This document shows, piece by piece, positions 49,186 through 58,254 of a DNA stretch of 64,000 nucleotides; position 1 is the stretch's first letter; each line of letters opens with the position of its first letter. The position numbers and the translations under genes were made by a program. Source of the stretch: Streptomyces sp. NBC_00287 (GTDB lineage: Bacteria > Actinomycetota > Actinomycetes > Streptomycetales > Streptomycetaceae); NCBI RefSeq assembly GCF_036173105.1, contig NZ_CP108053.1, positions 4,898,001 to 4,962,000 of the forward strand, given 5' to 3'. The notes below the pieces were generated by a model. The model was not told the origin of the DNA and made no database searches. It saw nothing but the letters and a program-made list of their open reading frames with translations.

Positions 49186-50682
49186 TCAGCCCTTGCCGCC
49201 CGATCCGGAGAGCTTGCGGCTGCGGCGGCGCAGGGCCGGGCCGAGGCGGACCAGGACCCGCTTCTCGATGCCCACGACGCGGCGTTCGACGGCGGCGAGC
49301 TGCTTGCGGGCGGCCTCGATCTGCTTGACCGCGGCGTCGAGCTGCTCGGCCGTCGCGGTCGCGCGCTTCTCGGCGGCGGCCAGCTTGACCCGCAGTTCGT
49401 CGTTCTTCTTGGTGACCGCCGTGAGCTTGGTCTCGGACACGGTGATCCGCTCGCGCAGCCGGCTGATGCGGTAGCGCATCTGCCCGTCCTCCGTGCCGTC
49501 CCAGACCTGCATCGAGGCGGGCAGGTTCAGGGAGGCGACCTGGGCGTCGTACGCGGCACCGCCGTCGCCGTGCTGGTAGGCGTTGTCCAGGCCGTTGCGG
49601 GTGAGGAACGCGGTGATGCGCTCGAACCGCTCGCCGTGGCCCTTGACCATGGCCGACCAGTCAGCGGCCTCGTACAGGTCACGCGGGTCGGTGTCGGCGG
49701 ACAGCCCGGAGAGCTGGCGGTGCGGGATGTCGAAGTACCGGCACAGCTCCAGGGTGCGCGAGTCGTGGGTGAGGACGACGGCGGGCGTGCCGGCCAGCAG
49801 GGCGGCGATGTTGCCGTGGATGCGGGTGCCGTACGCGAAGTCGTAGCCGCGCAGCTCGTCGATCCAGGTCGCCGGGTCCAGCGGCATGCGCACCTTGTTC
49901 TCGCGCAGCAGGTCGTGGGTCAGCATCTTCGGGAAGGGGTCCCGAGCGCCGGACTCGGGCGTGGTGTCGCCCCACAGCAGCAGCTCCGCGTCCACGGTGT
50001 TCTGCGCGTAGTAGGTGTAGTTCGGGAAGTGCGCGTGGCCGTACTCGGCGATGCCGGATATGGGGCCGACGGGGCGCGCGTTCGGCGACATGTTGATGGC
50101 GATGCGCGAGTCGGCGGTGATCTCGGTGGCGCGGATCGCCGGGAAGGTGTCGCCGTACAGGAACATCGACGGGCAGCCCATGATGTCGATGTTGCTGTCC
50201 GCGACGCCGTGGTCCCGGAGGTAGCGGGCGGTGAGTTCGCCGCGGACGCCGATGGACGCGGAGCGGTCGAGGACGGCCCGCGCGAAGCGCTTCACGGAGG
50301 CTTCCATCGGCTTGAGCATGTCCGTCGCGTAGTCGTCGGTGGCCTGGGCCCCGACGCCGAACACGACCACCGGGATGGTGAGCTGTTCGATCAGCTTGGA
50401 GAGCCGGTCCAGCGAGGCCTGGAACTGGGGGCGGAAGGCATTGGCGAGGGGGACGACGAAGACGTCGTACTGCTCGTTGATCTCCGCGGCCCGCTCGGCC
50501 GAGTGGTTGGTGCGGATGCCGTTCGAGGTGACCTCGGTGTCCGGCGTCGTCAGCATCTTGTGAGCGGAGTCGCTGAAGAGCAGATTGCCCGTGTTGGTCC
50601 CGATGAGGTCCTGGTGGATGAACTCCGTCGGACTGGCGACCCGCAAGGGGCTCTTTCCGGAGCGGATCAGTATGCGCTTCAC
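49186..50682 (-). CDS. Polysaccharide pyruvyl transferase family protein with C-terminal coiled coil
   Basis: 498 residues. The N-terminal ~420 residues are a GT-B-like pyruvyl transferase fold (PTEFIHQDLIGTNTGNLLFS, GVGAQATDDYATDM, GYDFAYGTRIHGNIAALLAG with the conserved HGN). The last ~75 residues are a coiled coil (TKKNDELRVKLAAAEKRATA ... EAARKQLAAVERRV) ending in a basic, Ser/Gly-rich tail. The family adds ketal pyruvate to cell-wall polymers. The GTG at 50682 with AAGGA upstream is chosen, since the longer frame above it is not protein-like. It is divergent from the DUF4956 operon. Confidence 0.75.
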   Translation of the reverse strand: MKRILIRSGKSPLRVASPTEFIHQDLIGTNTGNLLFSDSAHKMLTTPDTEVTSNGIRTNHSAERAAEINEQYDVFVVPLANAFRPQFQASLDRLSKLIEQLTIPVVVFGVGAQATDDYATDMLKPMEASVKRFARAVLDRSASIGVRGELTARYLRDHGVADSNIDIMGCPSMFLYGDTFPAIRATEITADSRIAINMSPNARPVGPISGIAEYGHAHFPNYTYYAQNTVDAELLLWGDTTPESGARDPFPKMLTHDLLRENKVRMPLDPATWIDELRGYDFAYGTRIHGNIAALLAGTPAVVLTHDSRTLELCRYFDIPHRQLSGLSADTDPRDLYEAADWSAMVKGHGERFERITAFLTRNGLDNAYQHGDGGAAYDAQVASLNLPASMQVWDGTEDGQMRYRISRLRERITVSETKLTAVTKKNDELRVKLAAAEKRATATAEQLDAAVKQIEAARKQLAAVERRVVGIEKRVLVRLGPALRRRSRKLSGSGGKG

Positions 50683-50890
50683 GACATTCCTTGGGTGCTG
50701 CTGCGTCGCGTGTCCGACGAAGTGGGCATGAGAGAAGGTGAACGTTATATGCAAGTAAATGAAAAGTGAAGCAAGTGAAAGTAACGGAAAGGACGGAACC
50801 TGTTCACTGCGGCTTCCCTCTTCATTCTTCTCAAGGTCGCTTAAGGCACCGCACAGCATCCGCACAGCAGACCCCCCGATGGTCATTGGC
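50683..50890. promoter_or_regulatory. Divergent intergenic region with an AT-rich patch
   Basis: No gene. About 50740-50800 is unusually A/T-rich for this chromosome and holds two near-direct copies, GCAAGTAAAT (50751) and GCAAGTGAAA (50771), 20 bp apart, with TTATAT at about 50745. Both divergent genes probably read from here. AT-rich spots are candidate sites for the nucleoid protein Lsr2 (inference). Confidence 0.4.
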
Positions 50891-51487
50891 ATGACCCCAA
50901 CGGCCCTGCATCAGCTGGTACTCGTCGGCGCCGACCTCCTGGCCGTCGGCGCCCTCGTCTTCGGCGTCTACTTCCCGCGTCACCACCGCCGCGACCTGGT
51001 GGCCGCCTTTCTCGGCGTCAACGTCGGCGTGCTCGCCGTGGCGATGACGCTGAGCTCCACGTCGGTGGGGATCGGCCTGGGCATGGGCCTGTTCGGCGTG
51101 CTGTCGATCATCCGGCTGCGGTCGTACGAGATCGCCCAGCACGAGATCGCTTACTACTTCTCCGCCCTCGCCATCGGCCTGCTGAACGGGCTCCCCGCGG
51201 AGTTCGGTGTCCTGACCGGCGCTCTGACCGCACTGATCGTCGCCACCATGTACGTCGGCGATCACCCCCGTCTCTTCCCCCGGCACCAGCAGCGCACCCT
51301 GCGCCTGGACTCCGCCTACACCGACGACGACGCCCTGCGCGCCCACCTGGAGGCCCTGCTGGGCGGCCGGGTGCTGAACCTCTCCGTCAGAAGCGTCGAC
51401 CTCGTCAACGACACCACCCACGTCGACGTGCGCTACCTCGCCCCGCAGCAGACCGGCATCCGCGCCGGACAGGGGGTACGGGCGTGA
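50891..51487 (+). CDS. DUF4956 membrane protein
   Basis: 198 residues. Four hydrophobic stretches (ALHQLVLVGADLLAVGALVF, LVAAFLGVNVGVLAVAMTL, IGLGMGLFGVLSIIRL, YYFSALAIGLLNGLPAEFGV and the next LTGALTALIVATMY) are followed by a soluble C-terminal domain (RTLRLDSAYTDDDALRAHLE). It fits DUF4956, a family that neighbours VTC-domain proteins in many bacteria. ATG at 50891 is used; ATG at 50879 is possible. The stop overlaps the next start (GTGA), so the three genes are coupled. Confidence 0.8.
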   Translation: MTPTALHQLVLVGADLLAVGALVFGVYFPRHHRRDLVAAFLGVNVGVLAVAMTLSSTSVGIGLGMGLFGVLSIIRLRSYEIAQHEIAYYFSALAIGLLNGLPAEFGVLTGALTALIVATMYVGDHPRLFPRHQQRTLRLDSAYTDDDALRAHLEALLGGRVLNLSVRSVDLVNDTTHVDVRYLAPQQTGIRAGQGVRA

Positions 51488-52263
51488 CCGTGCTCGACTC
51501 CGTCGACACCCTGCGCCCGATCGGCCTCGACGAACTCGTCGCCCGCGCCGAGCTGCTGACCCGGGTGGACCGCAAGTACCTGCTGCCGGTCACCGACCTG
51601 CCGCTGGTACTCGGCGGGCTGGGAGAGGACGTACGGGTCCTGCAGATCGAAGGCGTACGGCAGTTCGGCTACCGCTCCGTGTACTTCGACACCCCGGAGC
51701 TGCACGGCTATCTGGCCACGGCCCGCCGCCGGCGCCGCCGCTTCAAGGTCCGCATCCGCAGCTACCTCGACTCCGGCCTGCACTTCCTGGAGGTCAAGAC
51801 CCGCGGCCCGCGCGGTACGACCGTCAAGGACCGCATCCCCTACGACGGTGACCCGCACCGTCTCGACGCGTCCGCCCGCGAGTTCGCCGACGGGGTGCTC
51901 GCCGGGGCCGGGATCGACTCCGTGCGGTTCCGTCTCGTGCCGACGCTGACGTCGACGTACCGGCGCACCACCCTCTTCCTCCCGGCCACCGGCAGCCGGC
52001 TCACCGTCGACACCTCGCCGGCCTGGATCCTGCCCGACGGCACCGCAGCACTGCGCGCCCCGGACCGCGCGTTCGTCGAGACCAAGGCGGGCCGCGCCGG
52101 GTCCGGCGCCGACCGGCTGCTCTGGTCGCTGAAGCACCGTCCGGTCCCCGTGTCCAAGTACGGGACCGGGCTCGCCGCCCTGCGTCCCGACCTCCCCGCC
52201 CACCGGTGGCTGCCCGTGCTGCGCCGCCACTTTCCCACCGCACTCGACGGGAGCCCCGCATGA
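51484..52263 (+). CDS. Polyphosphate polymerase-like VTC-domain protein
   Basis: 259 residues matching the VTC domain of yeast vacuolar transporter chaperone and bacterial relatives. Charged strands line a tunnel-like site: RVDRKYLLPV, RSVYFDTPEL, RFKVRIRSYLDSGLHFLEVK, VKDRIPYDG, LTSTYRRTT and VETKAGRAGSGADRLLWSLK, so the Lys/Arg/Glu residues expected to bind nucleotide and metal are present. Unlike Vtc4 it has no membrane segments or SPX domain of its own. The polymer made is unproven. ATGA/GTGA overlaps on both sides mean one polycistronic transcript. Confidence 0.82.
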   Translation: MTVLDSVDTLRPIGLDELVARAELLTRVDRKYLLPVTDLPLVLGGLGEDVRVLQIEGVRQFGYRSVYFDTPELHGYLATARRRRRRFKVRIRSYLDSGLHFLEVKTRGPRGTTVKDRIPYDGDPHRLDASAREFADGVLAGAGIDSVRFRLVPTLTSTYRRTTLFLPATGSRLTVDTSPAWILPDGTAALRAPDRAFVETKAGRAGSGADRLLWSLKHRPVPVSKYGTGLAALRPDLPAHRWLPVLRRHFPTALDGSPA

Positions 52264-54068
52264 ACCTCACCCCGATTCGCAGGCTGCGCAGAAGGGCCGT
52301 GGGCGTCCTCGCCTCGGCGGTCCTGGGCACGGCGGCCCTGGCCGGCTGCTCCTCGGACAACAGCGCTTCCGCTACGACGAGTTCGAGCAGCAGCAGCACA
52401 TCGACCGTCACCGCGGACGGCAGCCAGGACGCGGCCACCGTGCTCGCCGACAACAAGGACGCCCATGTGGAGAGCGGGGACGACGTCGGGGCGGACGAGT
52501 CCGCCGCCGTGGACATCACGCTCGACGGGGGCTCCGCCTCGGTGGACGGCAACGGCGCACGGGCCGACGGCTCCACGGTGACCATCACCACCGGGGGCAC
52601 CTACCGCCTCAGCGGGAAGCTCACCGAAGGGCAGATCGTCGTCAATGCCCAGGACGCGAGCGTCACGTTGATCCTCGACGGCGTCGACATCACCTCGTCC
52701 TCCGGTGCGGCCATAGCGGCGACGGAGGCCAAGGAACTCGTGGTCGTCCTGGCCGAGGGCAGCGACAACACCCTCACCGACACCGACTCCTACGCCGAGG
52801 ACGCCGACGTGAACGCGGCTCTGTTCAGCGCGGGGGACCTGACGATCGCGGGCGACGGTTCGCTCACCGTGCACGGCAACGGCAACGACGGCATCGCGAG
52901 CAAGGACGGCCTGGTCGTCGACTCGGGGACGGTGAAGGTCGAAGCGGCCGACGACGGCATCCGCGGCAAGGACTACGTGGTGGTGTACGGCGGGACGGTG
53001 ACCGTCACGGCAGGCGGCGACGGCGTGAAGTCCGACAACGACACCGACGAGGATGCCGGGTACATCGCGATCTCCGGTGGCACGGTGAAGGTGACAGCGG
53101 CCGGGGACGGCGTGGACGCGGCCACCGACCTGGTGATGACGGGCGGTCGCCTGACGTCCGTGGCGAAGGCCTCCGACGACTCCTCGGCGCACGGCCTGAA
53201 GTCGGGGGTGATCAGCGTCCTGGAGTCCGGCACGGTCACCGTGGACGCCTCCGCCGACGCCCTGCACAGCGACTCCGCCGTCCATCTGAACGGCGCGAAG
53301 GTCACCGCCGCCGCGGGCGACGACGGCATCCACGCCGAGGGGGATCTGGTGATCGGCAAGGGGACGCTGGAGATCACGACGTCGAACGAGGGCCTGGAGG
53401 GCAAGGACATCCTGGTCAGCGGCGGCTCTACGACGGTGAGGTCGAGCGACGACGGGGTGAACGCGTCGGGCAGCGAGTCGAACTCGTCAAACGCGCGGGG
53501 CGGCTTCGGCGGCGGTGAAGGGGCGGGCGACTACTCGGCCGAGGTCACCGGCGGCACCCTCGTCATCGACGCCGACGGCGACGGCTTCGACTCCAACGGC
53601 ACGGCGGAGGTCACCGGCGGCACGGTGGTCGTCAACGGCCCGGAGATGAACGGCAACGGCGCACTCGACGTCAACGGCAGCTTCACGGTGAGCGGCGGCA
53701 CCCTGCTCGCCGCGGGCAGCGCGGGCATGGCCGTCGCGCCGGACGAGGGCTCCGAGCAGGGCTGGCTGTCCGCGACGCTCGACTCGTCGGTCGTGGCGGG
53801 TACGACGCTGCACGTGGTGGACGCGGACGGCAAGGTCGTCGCCACGTACGTCACGTCGAAGGCGGTCCAGAACGTCGTCTTCTCCTCGTCCGCGATCAAG
53901 AGCGGTGAGGAGTACACGATCCGCGAGGGCGGCTCGGCGTCCGGGAAGACCACGGGCGGTCTCGCCGACTCCGGTGACCTGGGCGGCTCGGCCGGCACGA
54001 TCGCCACGGTGACGGCGGGCGACGCCCCCGAAGGTGGGTTCGGGGGCGGCCCGGGCGGACGGCAGTAG
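52260..54068 (+). CDS. Beta-helix carbohydrate-binding-domain lipoprotein (DUF4353-like)
   Basis: 602 residues. Sec signal plus lipobox (LGTAALAGCSS), so it should be anchored to the membrane outer face. A Ser/Thr-rich spacer (about residues 30-50) leads to an Asp-rich stack of short beta-helix rungs with a repeating GDDGI / GGTVTV pattern, such as AAGDDGIHAEGDLVIGKGTL and TVTVTAGGDGVKSDNDTDED. The final ~90 residues are a Gly-rich fold. This matches the carbohydrate-binding family often encoded with DUF4956 and VTC proteins. A poly-Gly C-terminus (GGFGGGPGGRQ) ends it. Confidence 0.82.
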   Translation: MNLTPIRRLRRRAVGVLASAVLGTAALAGCSSDNSASATTSSSSSSTSTVTADGSQDAATVLADNKDAHVESGDDVGADESAAVDITLDGGSASVDGNGARADGSTVTITTGGTYRLSGKLTEGQIVVNAQDASVTLILDGVDITSSSGAAIAATEAKELVVVLAEGSDNTLTDTDSYAEDADVNAALFSAGDLTIAGDGSLTVHGNGNDGIASKDGLVVDSGTVKVEAADDGIRGKDYVVVYGGTVTVTAGGDGVKSDNDTDEDAGYIAISGGTVKVTAAGDGVDAATDLVMTGGRLTSVAKASDDSSAHGLKSGVISVLESGTVTVDASADALHSDSAVHLNGAKVTAAAGDDGIHAEGDLVIGKGTLEITTSNEGLEGKDILVSGGSTTVRSSDDGVNASGSESNSSNARGGFGGGEGAGDYSAEVTGGTLVIDADGDGFDSNGTAEVTGGTVVVNGPEMNGNGALDVNGSFTVSGGTLLAAGSAGMAVAPDEGSEQGWLSATLDSSVVAGTTLHVVDADGKVVATYVTSKAVQNVVFSSSAIKSGEEYTIREGGSASGKTTGGLADSGDLGGSAGTIATVTAGDAPEGGFGGGPGGRQ

Positions 54069-54082
54069 GTGTGCCGCGCCGT

Positions 54083-54448
54083 CTACCGCGCGACGTGCTG
54101 CGTGAGGATCGCCTGAACCTCGTAGATGTCCACGCCCTTGGTGAAGGTCTTCGTGATCGGCAGCTGGGTGCCGGAGATCCAGATCTTCAGTTCGGCGTCC
54201 AGATCGAAGGTGCCGGCCGTCTCCACCGCGAAGTGGGTGATGCTGCGGTACGGGACGGAGTGGTACTCGACCTTCTTGCCCGTTATGCCCTGCTTGTCGA
54301 CCAGGATCAGGCGGCGGTCGGTGAACATGATGACGTCACGCACCAGCTGGTACGCGGCCTGCACCTGCTCCCCCTGGCCGAGTAGCCGCGCGAAGTCCTG
54401 CGCGGCCTTGCCCGGGTCTACGGTGCTTGCGTTGCCGAAAAGTGCCAT
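54083..54448 (-). CDS. PH-domain (bPH1-type) small protein
   Basis: 121 residues matching the bacterial pleckstrin-homology family (DUF1696): LLGQGEQVQAAYQLVRDVIM, FTDRRLILVDKQGITGKK, YHSVPYRSITHFAVETAGTF and the closing helix VDIYEVQAILTQHV. The fold forms oligomeric shells; the role is unknown. ATG at 54448 has a G-rich ribosome site (GGGGGCAC). It converges on the beta-helix gene with a 14-bp gap. Confidence 0.83.
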   Translation of the reverse strand: MALFGNASTVDPGKAAQDFARLLGQGEQVQAAYQLVRDVIMFTDRRLILVDKQGITGKKVEYHSVPYRSITHFAVETAGTFDLDAELKIWISGTQLPITKTFTKGVDIYEVQAILTQHVAR

Positions 54449-54579
54449 GGATGTGCCCCCCACATGTGGCTCAGATTGCTCAGATGTCCAGTCATGTCCC
54501 AGTAAGTCACTGGCTTCACATGATCTTCGCAATGTATAGCCTGCGGGGGGCGATCACCGATAGGTGCCGGTGGGAGCTG

Positions 54580-56298
54580 TTACTCGGCGGTGACGCCGCC
54601 GAAGCGCTCCTTGTACGTCTCCAGGTCCTCGTCCGTGAGCTTGGCGAACAGCACCGGCGGGACCGTGAAGGGCGTACCGGCGGGGACGAAGGAAAGGGAC
54701 CTGGCCTCGTCCGCCGAGACCCAGGCCGCCGTGTCGTCGGCGAGCGCGAAGGCCTGCCGCATGGCCGCCGAGGTCGCCGGGATGAACGGCTCCGAGACCA
54801 CCGCGTACAGGTGGATCAGGTTCATCGCCGTACGGAGGGTCAGGGCCGCGCCGTCCTTGTCGGTCTTGATCTCCAGCCAGGGGGCCTTCTCCTCCAGGTA
54901 GGAGTTGCCCGCGGACCACAGGGCGCGCAGCGCCGCGGCGGCCTTACGGAACTGGAGGGCCTCCATGTGCTCCTCGTACTCGGCGAGGAGGCGGGCGATC
55001 TCCTCGCCCAGGCGGGTCTCCGCCTCGCCGGGCTCGCCGCCCGCGGGGACGTCCTCGCCGAAGCGCTTCTTGGAGAAGGAGAGGACTCGGTTGACGAAGT
55101 TGCCCAGGGTGTCGGCCAGGTCCTTGTTCACCGTCGCCGTGAAGTGCTCCCAGGTGAAGGACGAGTCGTCCGACTCCGGGGCGTTGGCGATCAGGAAGTA
55201 GCGCCAGTAGTCCGCCGGGAGGATCTCCAGGGCCTGGTCGGTGAAGACGCCCCGCTTCTGGCTCGTGGAGAACTTTCCGCCGTAGTACGTCAGCCAGTTG
55301 AAGGCCTTGACGTAGTCGACCTTCTTCCACGGCTCGCGCACGCCCAGCTCGGTCGCCGGGAACATCACCGTGTGGAACGGGACGTTGTCCTTCGCCATGA
55401 ACTCGGTGTAGCGGACGTCGGTGTCGACGTCGTACCACCACGACTTCCAGTCGCGGTTGTCCGGGTCCTGGTCCGCCCACTCCTTGGTCGCGCCGATGTA
55501 CTCGATCGGGGCGTCGAACCAGACGTAAAAGACTTTGCCCTCGGCTGCCAGCTCCGGCCAGGTGTCGGCCGGGACCGGGACGCCCCAGTCCAGGTCGCGG
55601 GTGATGGCGCGGTCGTGCAGGCCCTCGTTCAGCCACTTGCGGGCGATCGAGGAGGCGAGGTGGGGCCAGTCGTCCTCGTGGCGGGCGACCCACTCCTCGA
55701 CCTCGTGCTGCAGCTTGGACTGCAGGAGGAAGAGGTGCTTGGTCTCGCGGACCTCCAGGTCGGTGGAGCCGGAGATCGCGGAGCGCGGGTTGATGAGGTC
55801 CGTCGGGTCCAGGACGCGGGTGCAGTTCTCGCACTGGTCGCCGCGGGCCTTGTCGTAGCCGCAGTGGGGACAGGTGCCCTCGACGTAGCGGTCCGGGAGG
55901 AAGCGGCCGTCGGCGGGGCTGTAGACCTGGCGGATCGCGCGCTCTTCGATGAAGCCGTTCTCGTTCAGCTTGCGGGCGAAGTGCTGGGTGATGTCGCGGT
56001 TCTCCGGGCTGGAGCTGCGGCCGAAGTAGTCGAAGGCCAGCGCGAAGCCGTCGTAGACCGCCTTCTGCGCGTCGTGCGCCTGGGCGCAGAACTCGTCCAC
56101 CGGGAGGCCCTGCTCCTTCGCGGCCAGCTCGGCGGGGGTGCCGTGCTCGTCGGTCGCGCAGATGTACAGGACGTCGTGGCCGCGCTGGCGGAGGTACCTG
56201 GCGTACACGTCCGCCGGGAGCATGGACCCCACCATGTTGCCCAGGTGCTTGATCCCGTTGATGTAGGGAAGGGCGCTGGTGATGAGGTGTCGAGCCAT
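54580..56298 (-). CDS. metG: Methionyl-tRNA synthetase
   Basis: 572-residue class I synthetase. The HIGH-like motif is HLGN (residues 18-21, ALPYINGIKHLGNMVG), the KMSKS-like motif is KFSTS in GGKFSTSQKRGVF, and the zinc-binding insert is CPHCGYDKARGDQCENC. It lacks the C-terminal tRNA-binding extension, so it is the MetG-type common in actinobacteria. No T-box or attenuator was recognised upstream. Monocistronic. Confidence 0.95.
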   Translation of the reverse strand: MARHLITSALPYINGIKHLGNMVGSMLPADVYARYLRQRGHDVLYICATDEHGTPAELAAKEQGLPVDEFCAQAHDAQKAVYDGFALAFDYFGRSSSPENRDITQHFARKLNENGFIEERAIRQVYSPADGRFLPDRYVEGTCPHCGYDKARGDQCENCTRVLDPTDLINPRSAISGSTDLEVRETKHLFLLQSKLQHEVEEWVARHEDDWPHLASSIARKWLNEGLHDRAITRDLDWGVPVPADTWPELAAEGKVFYVWFDAPIEYIGATKEWADQDPDNRDWKSWWYDVDTDVRYTEFMAKDNVPFHTVMFPATELGVREPWKKVDYVKAFNWLTYYGGKFSTSQKRGVFTDQALEILPADYWRYFLIANAPESDDSSFTWEHFTATVNKDLADTLGNFVNRVLSFSKKRFGEDVPAGGEPGEAETRLGEEIARLLAEYEEHMEALQFRKAAAALRALWSAGNSYLEEKAPWLEIKTDKDGAALTLRTAMNLIHLYAVVSEPFIPATSAAMRQAFALADDTAAWVSADEARSLSFVPAGTPFTVPPVLFAKLTDEDLETYKERFGGVTAE

Positions 56299-56422
56299 GG
56301 TGTGGCTGCTCCCAGGTCGGTCGGTTTACGAACCTTGAAATCGTAGCCGACATGGGTGGGCCGCCCGCTTCCCGTTTTAAGGGGTGGGAAGGGGCGGCCG
56401 GGGGCTTCTGGCTGTGGGGCGC

Positions 56423-58030
56423 TTACGGGCGCCAGTTCTCCAGTACGCCGGTGTAGAGCTCGGTGTCGGTGAGCTCGCGGGGGGTCGGGCCGGCGTGGAA
56501 GAACGACGTGTTGCCGGTCTTCAGCTTGCGGAGGTAGTCGAAGGCCTTGTTGTCGTGCTCACCGAAGGCGACGAAGGCGAAGTGGATGTGCGGGTGGTTC
56601 TTCGCGGCGTCGGTGAGGGCCTGGGTGGCGGGGGTCTTCGCGTCCGGGGCGCCGTCGGTCTGGAAGACGACCAGGGCGGGGGTGCCTTCGGGGGCCGTCT
56701 TCTGGTGGGTGGTGACGACTTCCTCGACGGCTACGTGGTAGCTGGTGCGGCCCATGCGGCCCAGGGCCGCGTGCATTTCGTCGATCTTGTTCTCGTGGTC
56801 GGTGAGGGTGAGCTCGCCGGTGCCGTCGAGTTCGGTGGAGAAGAAGACGACCTGGACCGTGGCCTCGGGGTCGAGGTGCGCGGCGAGGGCGAGAGTCTGC
56901 TCGGCGAGGGCCTGGGCGGAGCCGTCCTTGTAGTACGGGCGCATGCTCGCGGAGCGGTCGAGGACGAGGTAGACCTTGGCGGGGGTGGTGATGTCCCTGG
57001 CCTTGAGGGCGGTGGCTGCGGCGGTGTGTGCGGTGCGGAGGCCCTGGGGGAGGGTGAGGGTGTTCCCACCCGCACCACCCGTGTCACTTTCGTTGTCGGG
57101 TGCGGGTGGCCCCTGTGGGGCGGCCTCGCCGTCGGCGGCCGCGGGCTCGTCGACCACCGGCTCAGGTTCCACGGCTGCCACCGGCTCCGGCTCCGCTTCC
57201 AGCACGGGTTCCGGTTCCACCACAGGTTCCGGCTCCACGACCGGCTCGGCCTCCACGACCGGCTCCGGCTCGGGGGTGACCTCCGCCTCGGGCTCGGGCT
57301 CGACCGACTCGACTACCGGCTCGGCCTCCGCCACCGGCTCGACCACGGGCTCGGGCTCGACCGACTCGACTACCGGCTCGGCCTCCGCCACCGGCTCGAC
57401 CACGGGCTCGGGCTCGACCGACTCGACTACCGGCTCGGCCTCCGCCACCGGCTCCACAACAGGCTCGGGCTCGACCACAGGCTCCGGCTCCAGGACCGGC
57501 TCGGCCTCCGCCACCGGCTCAGGCTCGACCACCAGCTCGGGCTCTGCCTCCGCCACCGGCTCAGGCTCGACCACCAGCTCGGGCTCTGCCTCCGCCACCG
57601 GCTCAGGCTCGACCACCAGCTCGGCCTCGGCCAACGCCACCGGCTCAGGCTCGGCCACCGGCTCGGGCTCGGCCTCCGCCACCGGCTCAGGCTCGACCAC
57701 CGCCTCCGTAGGCTCCGCCTCCGCCCCCGCGGCAGCGGTCTGGTTCGGGACCGTGACCTTGTCGAAGGCCGCCGCCACCAGGTCGTGCTCGTCGTCCGTC
57801 GCCGGGCGGGGCTCCGGGACCTGGGCCGTTGCCGGCTCCGTGGGCGTCGGCTCGACGGCCTCCGTGGTCTCCGGCTCGGCGGCCTGTGCCGCCTCCGTCG
57901 GTGTCTGCTCCGTGGTCTCCGTAGGCTGCGTCGGCACGATCGGCGTCGTCCGTTCCGCACCCTCTGCCTCGGCCGTGCTCCCCTTTCGGGAGCGGCCGAA
58001 TGCGTTCCGCAGGAGAGTGAGAATGCCCAT
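56423..58030 (-). CDS. VWA-domain protein with long Pro/Glu/Val repeat region (TerY-like)
   Basis: 535 residues. The N-terminal ~340 residues are a low-complexity Glu/Pro/Val/Ala region built from tandem repeats (see repeat entries). The C-terminal ~200 residues form a von Willebrand A domain: the MIDAS motif is DRSAS in KVYLVLDRSASMRPYYKD, with FQTDGAPDAKT as a second metal site, and it resembles the VWA of tellurite-resistance operons. No signal peptide, so cytoplasmic. The ATG at 58030 is preceded by AAGGG. The repeats would extend as a stiff acidic arm. Confidence 0.82.
   Translation of the reverse strand: MGILTLLRNAFGRSRKGSTAEAEGAERTTPIVPTQPTETTEQTPTEAAQAAEPETTEAVEPTPTEPATAQVPEPRPATDDEHDLVAAAFDKVTVPNQTAAAGAEAEPTEAVVEPEPVAEAEPEPVAEPEPVALAEAELVVEPEPVAEAEPELVVEPEPVAEAEPELVVEPEPVAEAEPVLEPEPVVEPEPVVEPVAEAEPVVESVEPEPVVEPVAEAEPVVESVEPEPVVEPVAEAEPVVESVEPEPEAEVTPEPEPVVEAEPVVEPEPVVEPEPVLEAEPEPVAAVEPEPVVDEPAAADGEAAPQGPPAPDNESDTGGAGGNTLTLPQGLRTAHTAAATALKARDITTPAKVYLVLDRSASMRPYYKDGSAQALAEQTLALAAHLDPEATVQVVFFSTELDGTGELTLTDHENKIDEMHAALGRMGRTSYHVAVEEVVTTHQKTAPEGTPALVVFQTDGAPDAKTPATQALTDAAKNHPHIHFAFVAFGEHDNKAFDYLRKLKTGNTSFFHAGPTPRELTDTELYTGVLENWRP
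57299..57469 (-). repeat. Three tandem 57-bp repeats in the VWA protein gene
   Basis: Units at 57299-57355, 57356-57412 and 57413-57469. The first two look identical and the third diverges at its end. On the minus strand they encode 19-residue units of the pattern EPVVEPVAEAEPVVESVEP. Length divisible by 3, so copy-number change keeps frame. Confidence 0.9.
57516..57626 (-). repeat. 42-bp repeats (2.6 copies) in the VWA protein gene
   Basis: Units at 57516-57557 and 57558-57599 plus a partial third copy to about 57626. On the minus strand they encode 14-residue units with VAEAEPELVVEPEP. Like the 57-bp array they preserve frame. Confidence 0.85.
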
Positions 58031-58160
58031 GTGCGCAACCCTTCGCATGAGTTGATCCCGTCAATCCCTGGCCAGGACGGACACGTAAGGTTAGCCGCCC
58101 CGGACTGTGATCTTCGGCGCACCCACCCCCGACCTCGCAACGCGCCTACCGATACCTTCA

Positions 58161-58182
58161 GTTCACCCCTCGTTCAGATGTC
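58161..58182 (+). promoter_or_regulatory. PHO box (PhoP-binding direct repeats) upstream of phoX
   Basis: Two 11-bp direct-repeat units, GTTCACCCCTC (58161-58171) and GTTCAGATGTC (58172-58182), matching the Streptomyces PHO-box pattern recognised by PhoP. It is 72 bp upstream of the phosphatase start. The second unit is less conserved after GTTCA. Confidence 0.6.
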
Positions 58183-58254
58183 GTCCCCGCGTTCGCACAA
58201 ACATCCCCCTACCGTCCGTCAGGCTGGATCCAAGGGGAAGCAAGGGGAAGAAAA

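Noticed and set aside
57150..57730. CRISPR-like regular repeats
   Set aside because: Units are contiguous without unique spacers, lengths (57 and 42 bp) are multiples of three, and they encode an acidic Pro/Val-rich arm of a VWA protein.
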